Assembly: GCF_003363755.1 (NCBI RefSeq)
Contig: NZ_CP031396.1
Coordinates: forward strand, 5,550,501-5,614,500
Origin: Pseudomonas protegens
GTDB taxonomy: Bacteria > Pseudomonadota > Gammaproteobacteria > Pseudomonadales > Pseudomonadaceae
Length of the DNA: 64,000 nt
Direction of reading: 5' to 3'
Positions 15,990 through 24,568 of the stretch are shown one piece after another; the stretch's first letter is position 1; each line of letters opens with the position of its first letter. The notes under the pieces were generated by a model that had not been told where the DNA came from, did not search any database, and saw only the letters and a list, made by a program, of their open reading frames with translations. A program made the position numbers and the translations under genes.

Positions 15990-16607
15990 GTGGAAATTGC
16001 CTGTCTCGATCTGGAAGGTGTCTTGGTCCCGGAAATCTGGATCGCCTTTGCCGAAAAAACCGGGATTGAATCCCTCAAGGCAACCACCCGGGATATTCCC
16101 GACTACGACGTATTGATGAAGCAGCGCCTGCGGATTCTCGACGAGCACGGCCTGAAGCTGTCCGACATCCAGGAAGTGATCGCCACCCTCAAGCCCCTGG
16201 ACGGCGCGGTGGAGTTCGTCAACTGGCTGCGCGAGCGTTTCCAGGTGGTGATCCTCTCCGACACCTTCTATGAGTTTTCCCAGCCCTTGATGCGCCAGCT
16301 GGGTTTCCCGACCTTGCTGTGTCACCGCCTGATCACCGATGACGCTGGTCGGGTGACCGGTTATCAGCTGCGCCAGAAGGACCCCAAGCGTCAATCGGTG
16401 CTGGCCTTCAAGAGCCTGTACTACCGGGTGATCGCGGCGGGGGATTCCTACAACGACACGACCATGCTCGGCGAGGCCGATGCCGGCATCCTGTTCCATG
16501 CCCCGGACAACGTGATCCGCGAGTTCCCGCAGTTCCCCGCGGTACACAGTTTTGCCGAGCTGAAGCAGGAGTTCATCAAGGCTTCCAACCGCACCTTGAG
16601 CCTGTAA
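15990..16607 (+). CDS. thrH: bifunctional phosphoserine phosphatase / homoserine phosphotransferase
   Basis: A 205-residue HAD-fold enzyme of the ThrH type that hydrolyses phosphoserine and can transfer the phosphate to homoserine, linking serine and threonine synthesis. The nucleophile motif is reduced to ACLDLEGVLVPE, as in ThrH, with Ser in ILSDTFYEF, Lys in RQKDPKRQ, and the acidic motif AAGDSYNDTTML. The start is GTG at 15990, with GGGAG five to six bases upstream; this gives MEIACLDLEG and the length expected for the family. It is followed by a 26-bp palindrome. Confidence 0.93.
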   Translation: MEIACLDLEGVLVPEIWIAFAEKTGIESLKATTRDIPDYDVLMKQRLRILDEHGLKLSDIQEVIATLKPLDGAVEFVNWLRERFQVVILSDTFYEFSQPLMRQLGFPTLLCHRLITDDAGRVTGYQLRQKDPKRQSVLAFKSLYYRVIAAGDSYNDTTMLGEADAGILFHAPDNVIREFPQFPAVHSFAELKQEFIKASNRTLSL

Positions 16608-16613
16608 ACCGCA

Positions 16614-16718
16614 CCTGTAGCCGCTGCCGCAGGCTGCGACAAGCCCCGCAGGGGCTTCAAGGCCTCAAGAGCGGCGCCTGCTTCGCAGTCGATCGCAGCC
16701 TGCGGCAGCGGCTACAGG
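16614..16718. repeat. long REP-type inverted repeat
   Basis: A 26-bp perfect inverted repeat: CCTGTAGCCGCTGCCGCAGG continuing to 16639 is matched by its exact reverse complement at 16693-16718. An inner hairpin AGCCCC-GC-(A)GGGGCT lies at 16642-16656. It fills the gap between the convergent thrH and pabB genes. Confidence 0.8.
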
Positions 16719-16721
16719 GGT

Positions 16722-18083
16722 TCAGAGCCCCTGCAGCGTTTCCAGCAGCACCCGCACCTTGGTGATGGATTCCTGGTACTCCGCCTGCCAGTCCGAATCC
16801 GCGACGATTCCGCCACCGCCCCAGCAACAGATCTGCCCGTCCTTGGCCAATAGGCTGCGGATGGCGATCGAGCTGTCCATTTCCCCGCGCACGTCCAGGT
16901 ACAGCAGCGAGCCGCAGTACAGCGCCCGTCGCGTGGGCTCCAGTTCGTCGATGATCTGCATCGAGCGGATCTTCGGCGCGCCGGTGATCGAGCCACCGGG
17001 GAAGCTGCCGGCGATCAGGTCCAGGGCGTCCTTGTCGTGCGCCAGCTCGCCGGTCACGCTGCTCACCAGATGGTGCACGTTGGGGTAGCTTTCCAGGCTG
17101 AACAGCTCCGGCACGCGCACCGAGCCGGTGCGGCAAGTGCGCCCCAGGTCGTTGCGCAGCAGGTCGACGATCATCAGGTTTTCCGCGCGGTCCTTGGGGC
17201 TGGCCAGCAGCTCGGCGGCGTTGGCGGCGTCTTCTGCAGCGTCCCGACCCCGGGGACGAGTGCCCTTGATCGGCCGGGTTTCCACCCGGCCCTGGCTGAC
17301 GTGGACGAAGCGCTCCGGCGACAGGCTGAGCACCGCGCCACCGTCCGGCAGGCGCTGAAAACCGGAGAAGGGCGTCGGACAGGCCGCGCGCAACGCGCAG
17401 TAGGCGACCCAGGGATCGCCCTGGTACTGGCCGCGAAAGCGCTGGGCGAAGTTCACCTGATAGCAGTCGCCGGCCTGGATGTAGTGCTGGATGCGCTGGA
17501 AGGCCTGGCGGTAATCCTCGGCGCTCAGATCAGGCTGCATGGCGCTGGTCAGCTTGAATGCCGACTGCGACGCGGGCAGTGGCTGGTTGAACAGCTGGAT
17601 CAGGCGCTGGCGTTCGGCGGCGTCCAGGCTGGGGTGGAACAGCAGTTGGCTGGTACCCGTCTGGTGGTCATTGATCAGCGCCCAGCCATACAGGCCAAAG
17701 CGCGCGTCCGGCAGGTGCAGGTCATCCCGGGCCTGGCTCGGCAGGCGCTCCAGATGCCGACCGAAGTCGTAGCTGAGGTAGCCGATCAGGCCGCCGGCGA
17801 AGGGCAGTTCATAGGGCGCCGGGACCTCGGCCGGGCCCAGCTGCTGCAGGTTGTGCCGCAGACGCTGGAGGAAGTCGCCGCCACGTTCGTCGTCGGCCAC
17901 CGTCAGCTCGGCCAGTGGCCAGGCACTGAGCAGGTCATAGCGACCGCGCTCGGCACTGGGCCGGCCGCTGTCCAGCAGCACGGCACCGGGGGCGTGTTCG
18001 ATTGCCGCGAAATACTCGGCGGGGTTGGCGCGATAAGGAAGCGGGTGTACGGAACAGGTCAACATGCGGGGCAAATCAGCCAT
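16722..18083 (-). CDS. pabB: aminodeoxychorismate synthase component I
   Basis: A chorismate-binding enzyme of 453 residues that makes 4-amino-4-deoxychorismate for folate synthesis. Anthranilate-synthase-I/PabB motifs are present: YQVNFAQRF, ETRPIKGTRPRGRD, DLLRNDLGRTC, GSFPGGSITGAPKIR, and the terminal GGGGIVADSDWQAEYQE. The start is uncertain: ATG at 18083 or an internal ATG at 18065 (MLTCSVHPLPYR), neither with a strong ribosome site. It is monocistronic and needs a PabA/TrpG glutaminase encoded elsewhere. Confidence 0.93.
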   Translation of the reverse strand: MADLPRMLTCSVHPLPYRANPAEYFAAIEHAPGAVLLDSGRPSAERGRYDLLSAWPLAELTVADDERGGDFLQRLRHNLQQLGPAEVPAPYELPFAGGLIGYLSYDFGRHLERLPSQARDDLHLPDARFGLYGWALINDHQTGTSQLLFHPSLDAAERQRLIQLFNQPLPASQSAFKLTSAMQPDLSAEDYRQAFQRIQHYIQAGDCYQVNFAQRFRGQYQGDPWVAYCALRAACPTPFSGFQRLPDGGAVLSLSPERFVHVSQGRVETRPIKGTRPRGRDAAEDAANAAELLASPKDRAENLMIVDLLRNDLGRTCRTGSVRVPELFSLESYPNVHHLVSSVTGELAHDKDALDLIAGSFPGGSITGAPKIRSMQIIDELEPTRRALYCGSLLYLDVRGEMDSSIAIRSLLAKDGQICCWGGGGIVADSDWQAEYQESITKVRVLLETLQGL

Positions 18084-18171
18084 CGGAGCGCGGTTGGCGA
18101 TTGTATGCCTGTGCAGGAATTGCTCCTAGAGGGTATGTCGGCGATTGCCTGATTCAGGGCGCATTCACCGA

Positions 18172-18232
18172 CCTGTAGCCGCTGCCGCAGGCTGCGAAAA
18201 TTGCCTTCGCACCCCGCGGCAGCCGTTATCAG
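18172..18232. repeat. REP element, single arm with decayed partner
   Basis: CTGTAGCCGCTGCCGCAGGC matches the arm of the 16614-16718 repeat; the opposing arm (CGCGGCAGCCGTTA) is degenerate. Confidence 0.6.
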
Positions 18233-19215
18233 CCTTCCACCGGCGGAATGTGGCCGAACAGCTCCTGGGCGAAGCGTACTCGCTCTTCGACGGTTTCCTT
18301 GATGCCCCGGGCCTTGAGTTGCTCAAGGTGGGCTTCAATCGCGTGGGTACGCTGGGTCAGGCCGCAGTCGTTGGCGATCTGGATATTCAGCCCTGGCCGG
18401 GCGTTGAGCTCGAGAATCAGCGGGCCCTTGTCCTGGTCCAGCACCATGTCCACGCCGATGTAACCCAGGCCACAGAGCTCGTAGCAGCCGGCTGCCAGCT
18501 TCATGAAACCGTCCCAGTAGGGCAGTTGCACGCCGTCCACGGCGTTGGTGGTGTCCGGGTGCTTGGTGATGATGTTGTTCAGCCAGGTGCCGCGCAGAGT
18601 CAGGCCGGTGGCCAGATCGACACCGACGCCAATGGCGCCCTGGTGCAGGTTGGCCTTGCCCCCGGACTGGCGGGTTGGCAGGCGCAGCATGGCCATCACC
18701 GGGTAGCCCATGAGCACGATGATGCGGATGTCCGGCACGCCTTCGTAGCTGATGCTCTTGAAGATCTGGTCGGGGGTCACCCGGTATTCGATCAGTGCCC
18801 GGTCGCGGTGGCCGCCCAGGGAATACAGGCCGGTGAGGATGCTGGAGATCTGATGCTCAATCTCCTCATGGCTGATGATCTTCCCGGACACCGTGCGATA
18901 GCGGCCTTCGAAGCGGTCGGCGATCACCAGGATGCCGTCACCACCGGCGCCTTGCGCCGGCTTGATCACGAAGTCGTTGCGCCCACCGATGATCTCGTCG
19001 AGCTTGTCGATTTCCTTCTCGGTGGAGATCACCCCGTACAGTTCCGGCACATGGATGCCGGCCTTGATCGCCCGCTCCTTGGTGATGATCTTGTCATCGA
19101 CGATGGGGTACAGGCTGCGCTTGTTGTACTTGAGCACGTAGTCGGCATTACGCCGGTTGATGCCCATGATTCCCCGCGCTTCCAGGGCTTTCCAGGTCTT
19201 CCACAGGCCGAACAT
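18229..19215 (-). CDS. ATP-grasp alpha-L-glutamate ligase-like protein
   Basis: A 328-residue RimK-like ATP-grasp ligase, predicted to add an amino acid (possibly glutamate) to a protein or peptide with ATP. It begins MFGLWKTWKALEARGIMGIN. ATP-binding features include VIKPAQGAGGDGILVI (residues 87-102) and the Mg-binding acidic end LILELNARPGLNIQIAN. Its ATG overlaps the stop of the 7-TM gene (ATGA), so it is translationally coupled. The trio with the retropepsin-like protease and the inactive transglutaminase is a recurrent bacterial cassette; the substrate is unknown. Confidence 0.85.
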   Translation of the reverse strand: MFGLWKTWKALEARGIMGINRRNADYVLKYNKRSLYPIVDDKIITKERAIKAGIHVPELYGVISTEKEIDKLDEIIGGRNDFVIKPAQGAGGDGILVIADRFEGRYRTVSGKIISHEEIEHQISSILTGLYSLGGHRDRALIEYRVTPDQIFKSISYEGVPDIRIIVLMGYPVMAMLRLPTRQSGGKANLHQGAIGVGVDLATGLTLRGTWLNNIITKHPDTTNAVDGVQLPYWDGFMKLAAGCYELCGLGYIGVDMVLDQDKGPLILELNARPGLNIQIANDCGLTQRTHAIEAHLEQLKARGIKETVEERVRFAQELFGHIPPVEG

Positions 19216-20747
19216 CAGGAGTCAGCCTTGACGAAGGCTTTGAAACGCACGAGCTCCGTCAGGCGGTAGCCGCGGTAGCGACCCATCGCCAGCATGAAGC
19301 CCACCAGGATCAGCAGCATTGCCGGGAAGGTGAAGACGAAGTACGTCAGCTCCGGCACGCTCATGATCAGGTGCGCCAGGGAGGCGGCGAACAGGGTGCC
19401 AATGGCGACTTTCATCGCGTGGCCGCCGCCACGTTCTTCCCAGGTGATGGACAGGCGTTCGATGGTCATGGTCAGGATCACCATCGGGAACAGCGCCACC
19501 GACAGCCCGCGCTCCAGGCCCAGCTTGTGGCTGAACAGGCTGATGGCGGCGATCAGCACCACGACGAAGGTCAGCACCACCGACAGCCGCGGCAGCATCT
19601 GCAACTTCAAGTGTTCCAGGTACGAGCGCAAGGACAGGCCCAGGGCGGTAATCACCGTGAACAGTACGATACCGAAGCCCAACTGGGTCTCGCGGAATGC
19701 CAGGGCGATCAGCACCGGGGTGAAGGTGCCCAGGGTCTGCAGGCCGATCAGGTTGCGCAACACCAGGATCACCAGCACGCCGATGGGGATCATCACCATG
19801 ATCATGAAGGTCTGCTGGGTCTGCAGCGGCAGGCCGTACAGCGAGTATTCGAGGAAGTTGGCGTCGGTGTTCTCGTCGGTCAGCTTGGCCAGGCGAATGG
19901 CGTTCATTTCGCTGTTGTTGAGGCTGAAGGTGACGTTGGCCTTCTTGCCGCCATCGACGGTGATCAGGTTGTCATCGCCGGTCCACCACAGCAGGCGGTC
20001 GCTGGGCATGCCCTGTTCGCCGGTTTCCGGGTTGAAGTACAGCCAGTCGGTGCCGTTGAAGCTGCGCAGCCAGAGTTCCGGGGTCTGCGGCTGATCGGCC
20101 ACCAGGCGGATGGTGTGGACCTTCTCCATCGGCACGTGGGCGATGGACAGCAGCAGCTCGACGATCCTGGCCTTGTTGGCGCTGGAGGGGTCGCCGGCCA
20201 GCAGCAACTTGGCGTTGTCGTCATTGGCGTTGTTGACGCGCTTGATGGCTTCGCTGATGAAGGTCTCGACGTCCGCCGAGTGCTGGCGGATTGGCGCCAG
20301 CAGGGCTTCGGCGGCGATCTTTTCCGCGCCTTCCACGGCCATGCTGTCGCGGAAGGTCGGGCCCTTGACCTTGGACTTCTCGGCGCTGTAGCGCTTGGTC
20401 AGCACCAGGCGGTAGTACAGGGTCTGGTTGCCCTTGGCCCGGCGTGCCGACCAGGTGACCTTGCGGTTGCCGTCGACGCGGTTGACCGCCACCCCGTAGT
20501 TGTTGGAAATGAAGCTCTCGTTGAGGCTCACGTAGTCGCGGCTCAGGGGCGGCACGAACATCTGGATCTTGATCGGGTCCTTGCCGTTGGCGACGAACTC
20601 GACCTTGGCGTCGATGTTCCACAGATCGTCGGTGGCGTCTTCGGTCACCGGAATGCCGAGCACGAAGATCTGATAGGCCGTGATCGAAATGCCCAGCACC
20701 ACCAGGATGGCGATCAGGACTTTCAGATGAAGGGTAAGAGAGCGCAT
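19215..20747 (-). CDS. inactive transglutaminase fused to a 7-TM region
   Basis: A 510-residue membrane protein. One N-terminal transmembrane helix (residues 7-30) is followed by a periplasmic domain of roughly 200 residues with transglutaminase-like fold but without an apparent Cys-His-Asp triad (SIAHVPMEKVHTIRLV region). About seven transmembrane helices follow in the C-terminal 250 residues. It is the middle gene of the protease/7-TM/ATP-grasp operon and probably anchors the other two activities across the inner membrane. Function is inferred from context only. Confidence 0.83.
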   Translation of the reverse strand: MRSLTLHLKVLIAILVVLGISITAYQIFVLGIPVTEDATDDLWNIDAKVEFVANGKDPIKIQMFVPPLSRDYVSLNESFISNNYGVAVNRVDGNRKVTWSARRAKGNQTLYYRLVLTKRYSAEKSKVKGPTFRDSMAVEGAEKIAAEALLAPIRQHSADVETFISEAIKRVNNANDDNAKLLLAGDPSSANKARIVELLLSIAHVPMEKVHTIRLVADQPQTPELWLRSFNGTDWLYFNPETGEQGMPSDRLLWWTGDDNLITVDGGKKANVTFSLNNSEMNAIRLAKLTDENTDANFLEYSLYGLPLQTQQTFMIMVMIPIGVLVILVLRNLIGLQTLGTFTPVLIALAFRETQLGFGIVLFTVITALGLSLRSYLEHLKLQMLPRLSVVLTFVVVLIAAISLFSHKLGLERGLSVALFPMVILTMTIERLSITWEERGGGHAMKVAIGTLFAASLAHLIMSVPELTYFVFTFPAMLLILVGFMLAMGRYRGYRLTELVRFKAFVKADS

Positions 20748-20752
20748 TGGAA

Positions 20753-21289
20753 TTACTCTGCGGTATGAGCGTCGGTGGCGCAGGCGGGTTTGCCAGCAGC
20801 GTATTTAAGACTGGGGTCGACCAGCGCATCGAAGCGTTTCAGCGCTTCGGAGCCAATCAGCAGCGGGTATTGGAAAGTGCTGCGGTCGGTCAGGTTCACT
20901 TCGATGCTGCGCAAGGCACTGCCCATGCAGACATCCAGAGCGATCACCGGGCGCGCGGTGTAGTTCTTGTCCTCATCGGGATCATAGTCGCCGGCGCGGC
21001 GCTTGATCTTGCTGACCCGGGCCAGGGGCCGTTCGATGGGGTGGGAATGGGCGGTGTCGATGGCCAGGTAGAAACGCACCCAGGACTCGCCATTGCGCTT
21101 GAAGCGCTTGATGTCGCGGGCACTTAAGGACGCAGTCTTGGCGCCGGTGTCGAGCTTGGCAGCAACTTCCAGGTCGATACCTGATAGATGCGCGTACTCG
21201 TTCAAACCGTAGACCGTCTTGCCGGCGGCGGCACTGAGACCGGGCAGGGCAGGCAGACAGAGGAGTAGGGGAAGGGCCTTGAGTCTCAT
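20753..21289 (-). CDS. secreted retropepsin-like aspartic protease (RimB/RloA-type family)
   Basis: A 178-residue protein. A signal peptide (MRLKALPLLLCLPALPGLSA) precedes one retropepsin-like half-domain with the active-site motif KLDTGAKTASL (Asp at about residue 43 of the precursor) and the flap-like YPLLIGSEALKRF. A homodimer would be needed to form a complete aspartic active site, as in retroviral proteases. Families like this are annotated 'ATP-dependent zinc protease' or RloA-like. The ATG at 21289 (AGGA upstream) gives the signal peptide; the upstream extension to 21394 is rejected. It is the first gene of the three-gene operon. Confidence 0.83.
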   Translation of the reverse strand: MRLKALPLLLCLPALPGLSAAAGKTVYGLNEYAHLSGIDLEVAAKLDTGAKTASLSARDIKRFKRNGESWVRFYLAIDTAHSHPIERPLARVSKIKRRAGDYDPDEDKNYTARPVIALDVCMGSALRSIEVNLTDRSTFQYPLLIGSEALKRFDALVDPSLKYAAGKPACATDAHTAE

Positions 21290-21471
21290 AGATCCTGATG
21301 GGCTTGGGTTCTTCAGTTCAAGGCGACCGGCATTGCTGCGCAAGCTCCCTCGTATGCGTGTCATAAAAAGATGACAGGCCAATGCGGGCAGCATTCTAGC
21401 ATGCTGGTTTTATGGCGCCAGCGTCGGGGGCGGGCCTTTTGTCTCGTTTGGGTGCAAAGGGTTATTAGACG

Positions 21472-21483
21472 ATTGTCGACAAT
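21472..21483. promoter_or_regulatory. prpR operator, site 1
   Basis: The perfect 12-bp palindrome ATTGTCGACAAT lies just upstream of the candidate -35 box. It matches the FadR-subfamily GntR pattern. Confidence 0.6.
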
Positions 21484-21496
21484 CTCAATTTTTCCT

Positions 21497-21525
21497 TTGA
21501 CTGTTTTGGGGGTATTGGCTAGTTT
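21497..21525 (+). promoter_or_regulatory. candidate prp promoter
   Basis: TTGACT and TAGTTT are separated by 17 bases. Operator-like GTCGAC sites lie on both sides. Confidence 0.45.
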
Positions 21526-21545
21526 TTGCCTCATTGATTTTAAAG

Positions 21546-21556
21546 GTGTCGACAAT
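21546..21556. promoter_or_regulatory. prpR operator, site 2
   Basis: GTGTCGACAAT repeats the core of site 1 and abuts the prpR start codon, so bound PrpR could block both RNA polymerase and ribosome access. Confidence 0.55.
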
Positions 21557-22279
21557 ATGTTGGATCAACTGGAACATCCGCTGCCGACACAGGACGATTC
21601 TGAGACCCTGTCCGAAAACGTCTTCCGGCGCATCCAGGCCGCCATCGTCAAGGGCGAGATCGCCCCGGGCAGCAAGATCTCCGAGCCTGAGCTGGCCCGA
21701 ACCTACGGCATCAGTCGCGGCCCGCTGCGCGAAGCCATCCACCGCCTGGAAGGCCAGCGCCTGTTGGTGCGTGTGCCTCATGTCGGGGCCCGGGTGGTAT
21801 CCCTGAGCCACGCCGAGCTGATCGAACTCTACGAAATCCGCGAATCCCTGGAGGGCATGGCCTGTCGCCTGGCGGCGGAGCGCATGACCAGCGAGGAAAT
21901 CGACGAATTGCGCCGGGTGCTCGATACCCATGAGCGCGATGCGGCGTTCCAGGCCGGGGTCGGCTACTACCAGCAGGAAGGGGATTTCGACTTCCACTAC
22001 CGGATCATCCAGGGCGCGGGCAACCGCACCCTCACGCAAATGCTCTGTGGCGAGCTGTATCAGTTGGTGCGCATGTATCGCATCCAGTTCTCCGCGACCC
22101 CCAACCGCCCGCACCAGGCCTTTGCCGAACACCACCGGATTCTCGACGCCATTGCCGATCGCGACGGCGAACTGGCCGAGCTACTGATGCGCCGCCACAT
22201 CGGCGCCTCGAAACGCAACATCGCGCGTCACTACCAGGACAGCGCCCATCAGACAGCCACTCCACGAGGTGAGTCATGA
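21557..22279 (+). CDS. prpR: GntR-family (FadR-type) regulator of the 2-methylcitrate cycle
   Basis: A 240-residue GntR/FadR-type (FCD domain) repressor. The winged helix has ISEPELARTYGISRGPLREAIHRLE (first 20: ISEPELARTYGISRGPLREA) near residues 40-65; the C-terminal FCD domain supplies the Asp/His metal-binding residues. The ATG at 21557 is preceded by AAGGTG. The frame is open further upstream, but that part spans the promoter and operators. Its stop overlaps the prpB start (ATGA), so regulator and enzymes share one transcript and the system should be autoregulated. Propionyl-derived 2-methylcitrate is the likely inducer in this family. Confidence 0.9.
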   Translation: MLDQLEHPLPTQDDSETLSENVFRRIQAAIVKGEIAPGSKISEPELARTYGISRGPLREAIHRLEGQRLLVRVPHVGARVVSLSHAELIELYEIRESLEGMACRLAAERMTSEEIDELRRVLDTHERDAAFQAGVGYYQQEGDFDFHYRIIQGAGNRTLTQMLCGELYQLVRMYRIQFSATPNRPHQAFAEHHRILDAIADRDGELAELLMRRHIGASKRNIARHYQDSAHQTATPRGES

Positions 22280-23169
22280 GTTCCAACAAGAGCACTCCAG
22301 GCCAGCGTTTCCGCGATGCGGTCGCCAGCGAACAGCCATTGCAAGTGGTGGGCACGATCAACGCCAACCACGCCCTGCTGGCCAAGCGCGCCGGCTTCAA
22401 GGCGATCTACCTGTCTGGCGGCGGGGTCGCCGCCGGTTCCCTCGGCGTGCCTGACCTGGGCATCACCGGCCTCGACGACGTCCTCACCGACGTGCGCCGC
22501 ATCACCGACGTCTGCGACCTGCCGCTGCTGGTGGACGTGGACACCGGCTTCGGCTCCTCGGCCTTCAACGTGGCCCGCACTGTCAAGTCGATGATCAAGT
22601 TCGGCGCGGCGGCGATCCACATCGAGGACCAGGTCGGCGCCAAGCGCTGCGGTCACCGTCCTAATAAAGAGATCGTGTCCCAGCAGGAAATGGTCGACCG
22701 CATCAAGGCTGCGGTGGATGCTCGCACCGACGACAGTTTCGTGATCATGGCGCGTACCGATGCTTTGGCGGTGGAAGGCCTGGAGTCGGCCCTTGAGCGC
22801 GCCGCGGCGTGCATCGAGGCCGGTGCCGACATGGTGTTCCCGGAAGCCATCACCGAGCTTGAGATGTACAAGATCTTCGCCGATCGGGTGAAGGCGCCGA
22901 TCCTGGCCAACATCACCGAATTCGGCGCGACCCCGCTGTACACCACCGAACAACTGAAATCCGTGGATGTTTCCCTGGTGCTGTACCCGCTGTCGGCGTT
23001 CCGCGCCATGAACAAGGCGGCGGAAAACGTCTACACCGCGATCCGTCGCGACGGCACCCAGCAGAACGTGATCGACACCATGCAGACCCGCATGGAGCTC
23101 TACGAGCGCATCGACTACCACAGCTTCGAGCAGAAGCTCGACGCGCTGTTCGCGCAGAAGAAAGGTTGA
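22276..23169 (+). CDS. prpB: 2-methylisocitrate lyase
   Basis: A 297-residue phosphoenolpyruvate mutase/isocitrate-lyase-fold enzyme that splits 2-methylisocitrate into pyruvate and succinate. Diagnostic features are GGGVAAGSLGVPD, DVDTGFG, HIEDQVGAKRCGHRPNK (the KRCGH active-site loop, near residues 120-135) and the C-terminal EQKLDALFAQKKG. It overlaps the prpR stop by 4 bases and precedes prpC by about 70 bases. Confidence 0.97.
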   Translation: MSSNKSTPGQRFRDAVASEQPLQVVGTINANHALLAKRAGFKAIYLSGGGVAAGSLGVPDLGITGLDDVLTDVRRITDVCDLPLLVDVDTGFGSSAFNVARTVKSMIKFGAAAIHIEDQVGAKRCGHRPNKEIVSQQEMVDRIKAAVDARTDDSFVIMARTDALAVEGLESALERAAACIEAGADMVFPEAITELEMYKIFADRVKAPILANITEFGATPLYTTEQLKSVDVSLVLYPLSAFRAMNKAAENVYTAIRRDGTQQNVIDTMQTRMELYERIDYHSFEQKLDALFAQKKG

Positions 23170-23238
23170 TTCGCGAACCACGAACAAACCGTTGATGAAG
23201 TTGCCAAGTCCCTAACAAATTCAAGATTGGAGAGAGCA

Positions 23239-24366
23239 ATGGCCGAAGCAAAAGTATTGAGTGGCGCAGGTCTGCGCGGCCAGGTGGCCGGGCAAACCGC
23301 GCTGTCCACCGTGGGCCAGGCCGGTGCCGGGTTGACCTATCGCGGCTATGACGTGCGCGAACTGGCGGCCGATGCGCAGTTCGAGGAAGTGGCCTACCTG
23401 CTGTTGTACGGCGATCTGCCGACCCAGGAACAGTTGGCCGCCTACAGCGCCAAGCTGAGCAAGCTGCGGGACCTGCCTCAGGCGCTCAAGGAAGTGCTGG
23501 AGCGGATTCCGGCCCAGGCCCATCCGATGGACGTGATGCGCACCGGTTGCTCGTTCCTCGGCAACATCGAGCCGGAGAAGGACTTCTCCCAACAGCATGA
23601 CGTCACCGACCGCCTGCTGGCGGCCTTCCCGGCGATCATGTGCTACTGGTACCGCTTCAGCCACGAAGGCGTACGCATCAGCTGTGTCAGCGACGAGCAG
23701 ACCATCGGTGGCCACTTCCTGCACTTGTTGCACGGCAAGAAGCCCAGCGACTTGCACGTCAAGGTGATGAACGTCTCGCTGATCCTTTACGCCGAGCACG
23801 AATTCAACGCTTCCACCTTCACCGCCCGGGTCTGCGCCTCGACCCTGTCGGACTTGTACTCGTGCATTACTGCAGCCATCGGTTCGCTGCGCGGCCCGCT
23901 GCACGGTGGTGCCAACGAGGCAGCCATGGAACTGATCGAGCGCTTCCAGAGCCCCGAGGAGGCGACTGCCGAGTTGCTGCGGATGCTGGAGCGCAAGGAC
24001 AAGATCATGGGCTTTGGTCACGCGATCTACAAAGACAACGACCCGCGCAACGAGGTGATCAAGGGCTGGTCGAAGAAGCTCGCCGACGAAGTGGGCGACA
24101 AGGTGCTGTTCCCGGTATCCGAAGCCATCGACAAGACCATGTGGGAGCAGAAGAAACTCTTCCCCAACGCCGACTTCTACCACGCCTCGGCGTACCACTT
24201 CATGGGCATTCCCACCAAGTTGTTCACGCCGATCTTCGTGTGTTCGCGCCTGACCGGCTGGGCTGCTCATGTGTTCGAACAGCGTGGCAACAACCGCATC
24301 ATCCGTCCAAGCGCCGAGTACATCGGCGTTGAACAGCGCAAGTTCGTGCCAATCGAACGCCGCTGA
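23239..24366 (+). CDS. prpC: 2-methylcitrate synthase
   Basis: A 375-residue citrate-synthase-fold enzyme that condenses propionyl-CoA with oxaloacetate. Family signatures are GSLRGPLHGGANEAAMEL (catalytic His near 222) and MGFGHAIYKDNDPRNEVIK (catalytic His near 260). The length and the short N-terminus fit the PrpC subfamily rather than the longer type II GltA. The ATG at 23239 has GGAGAGAG upstream. A REP element separates it from acnD. Confidence 0.95.
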   Translation: MAEAKVLSGAGLRGQVAGQTALSTVGQAGAGLTYRGYDVRELAADAQFEEVAYLLLYGDLPTQEQLAAYSAKLSKLRDLPQALKEVLERIPAQAHPMDVMRTGCSFLGNIEPEKDFSQQHDVTDRLLAAFPAIMCYWYRFSHEGVRISCVSDEQTIGGHFLHLLHGKKPSDLHVKVMNVSLILYAEHEFNASTFTARVCASTLSDLYSCITAAIGSLRGPLHGGANEAAMELIERFQSPEEATAELLRMLERKDKIMGFGHAIYKDNDPRNEVIKGWSKKLADEVGDKVLFPVSEAIDKTMWEQKKLFPNADFYHASAYHFMGIPTKLFTPIFVCSRLTGWAAHVFEQRGNNRIIRPSAEYIGVEQRKFVPIERR

Positions 24367-24407
24367 CCGGGAGGGCGCCGGCACTGTGGCTTGAATGAAC
24401 CACAAAC

Positions 24408-24498
24408 CTGTAGGAGCGACCTTGCTCGCGATAGCGATGGATCAGCCGACAGCAATGTCGGATCTGATTCAGTCATCGCGAGCAAGCTCGCTCCGACA
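24408..24498. repeat. REP palindrome inside the prp operon
   Basis: CTGTAGGAGCGACCTTGCTC and its near-exact inverse (ATCGCGAGCAAGCTCGCTCC) face each other across about 40 bases between prpC and acnD. It may set the relative mRNA levels of the upstream and downstream genes. Confidence 0.75.
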
Positions 24499-24568
24499 AG
24501 GGATAGATGTCCATTCAACACGGTGCCAGGCGCTCCCTTTGAAACTACCGTGATCGAGTCCCCTGACC

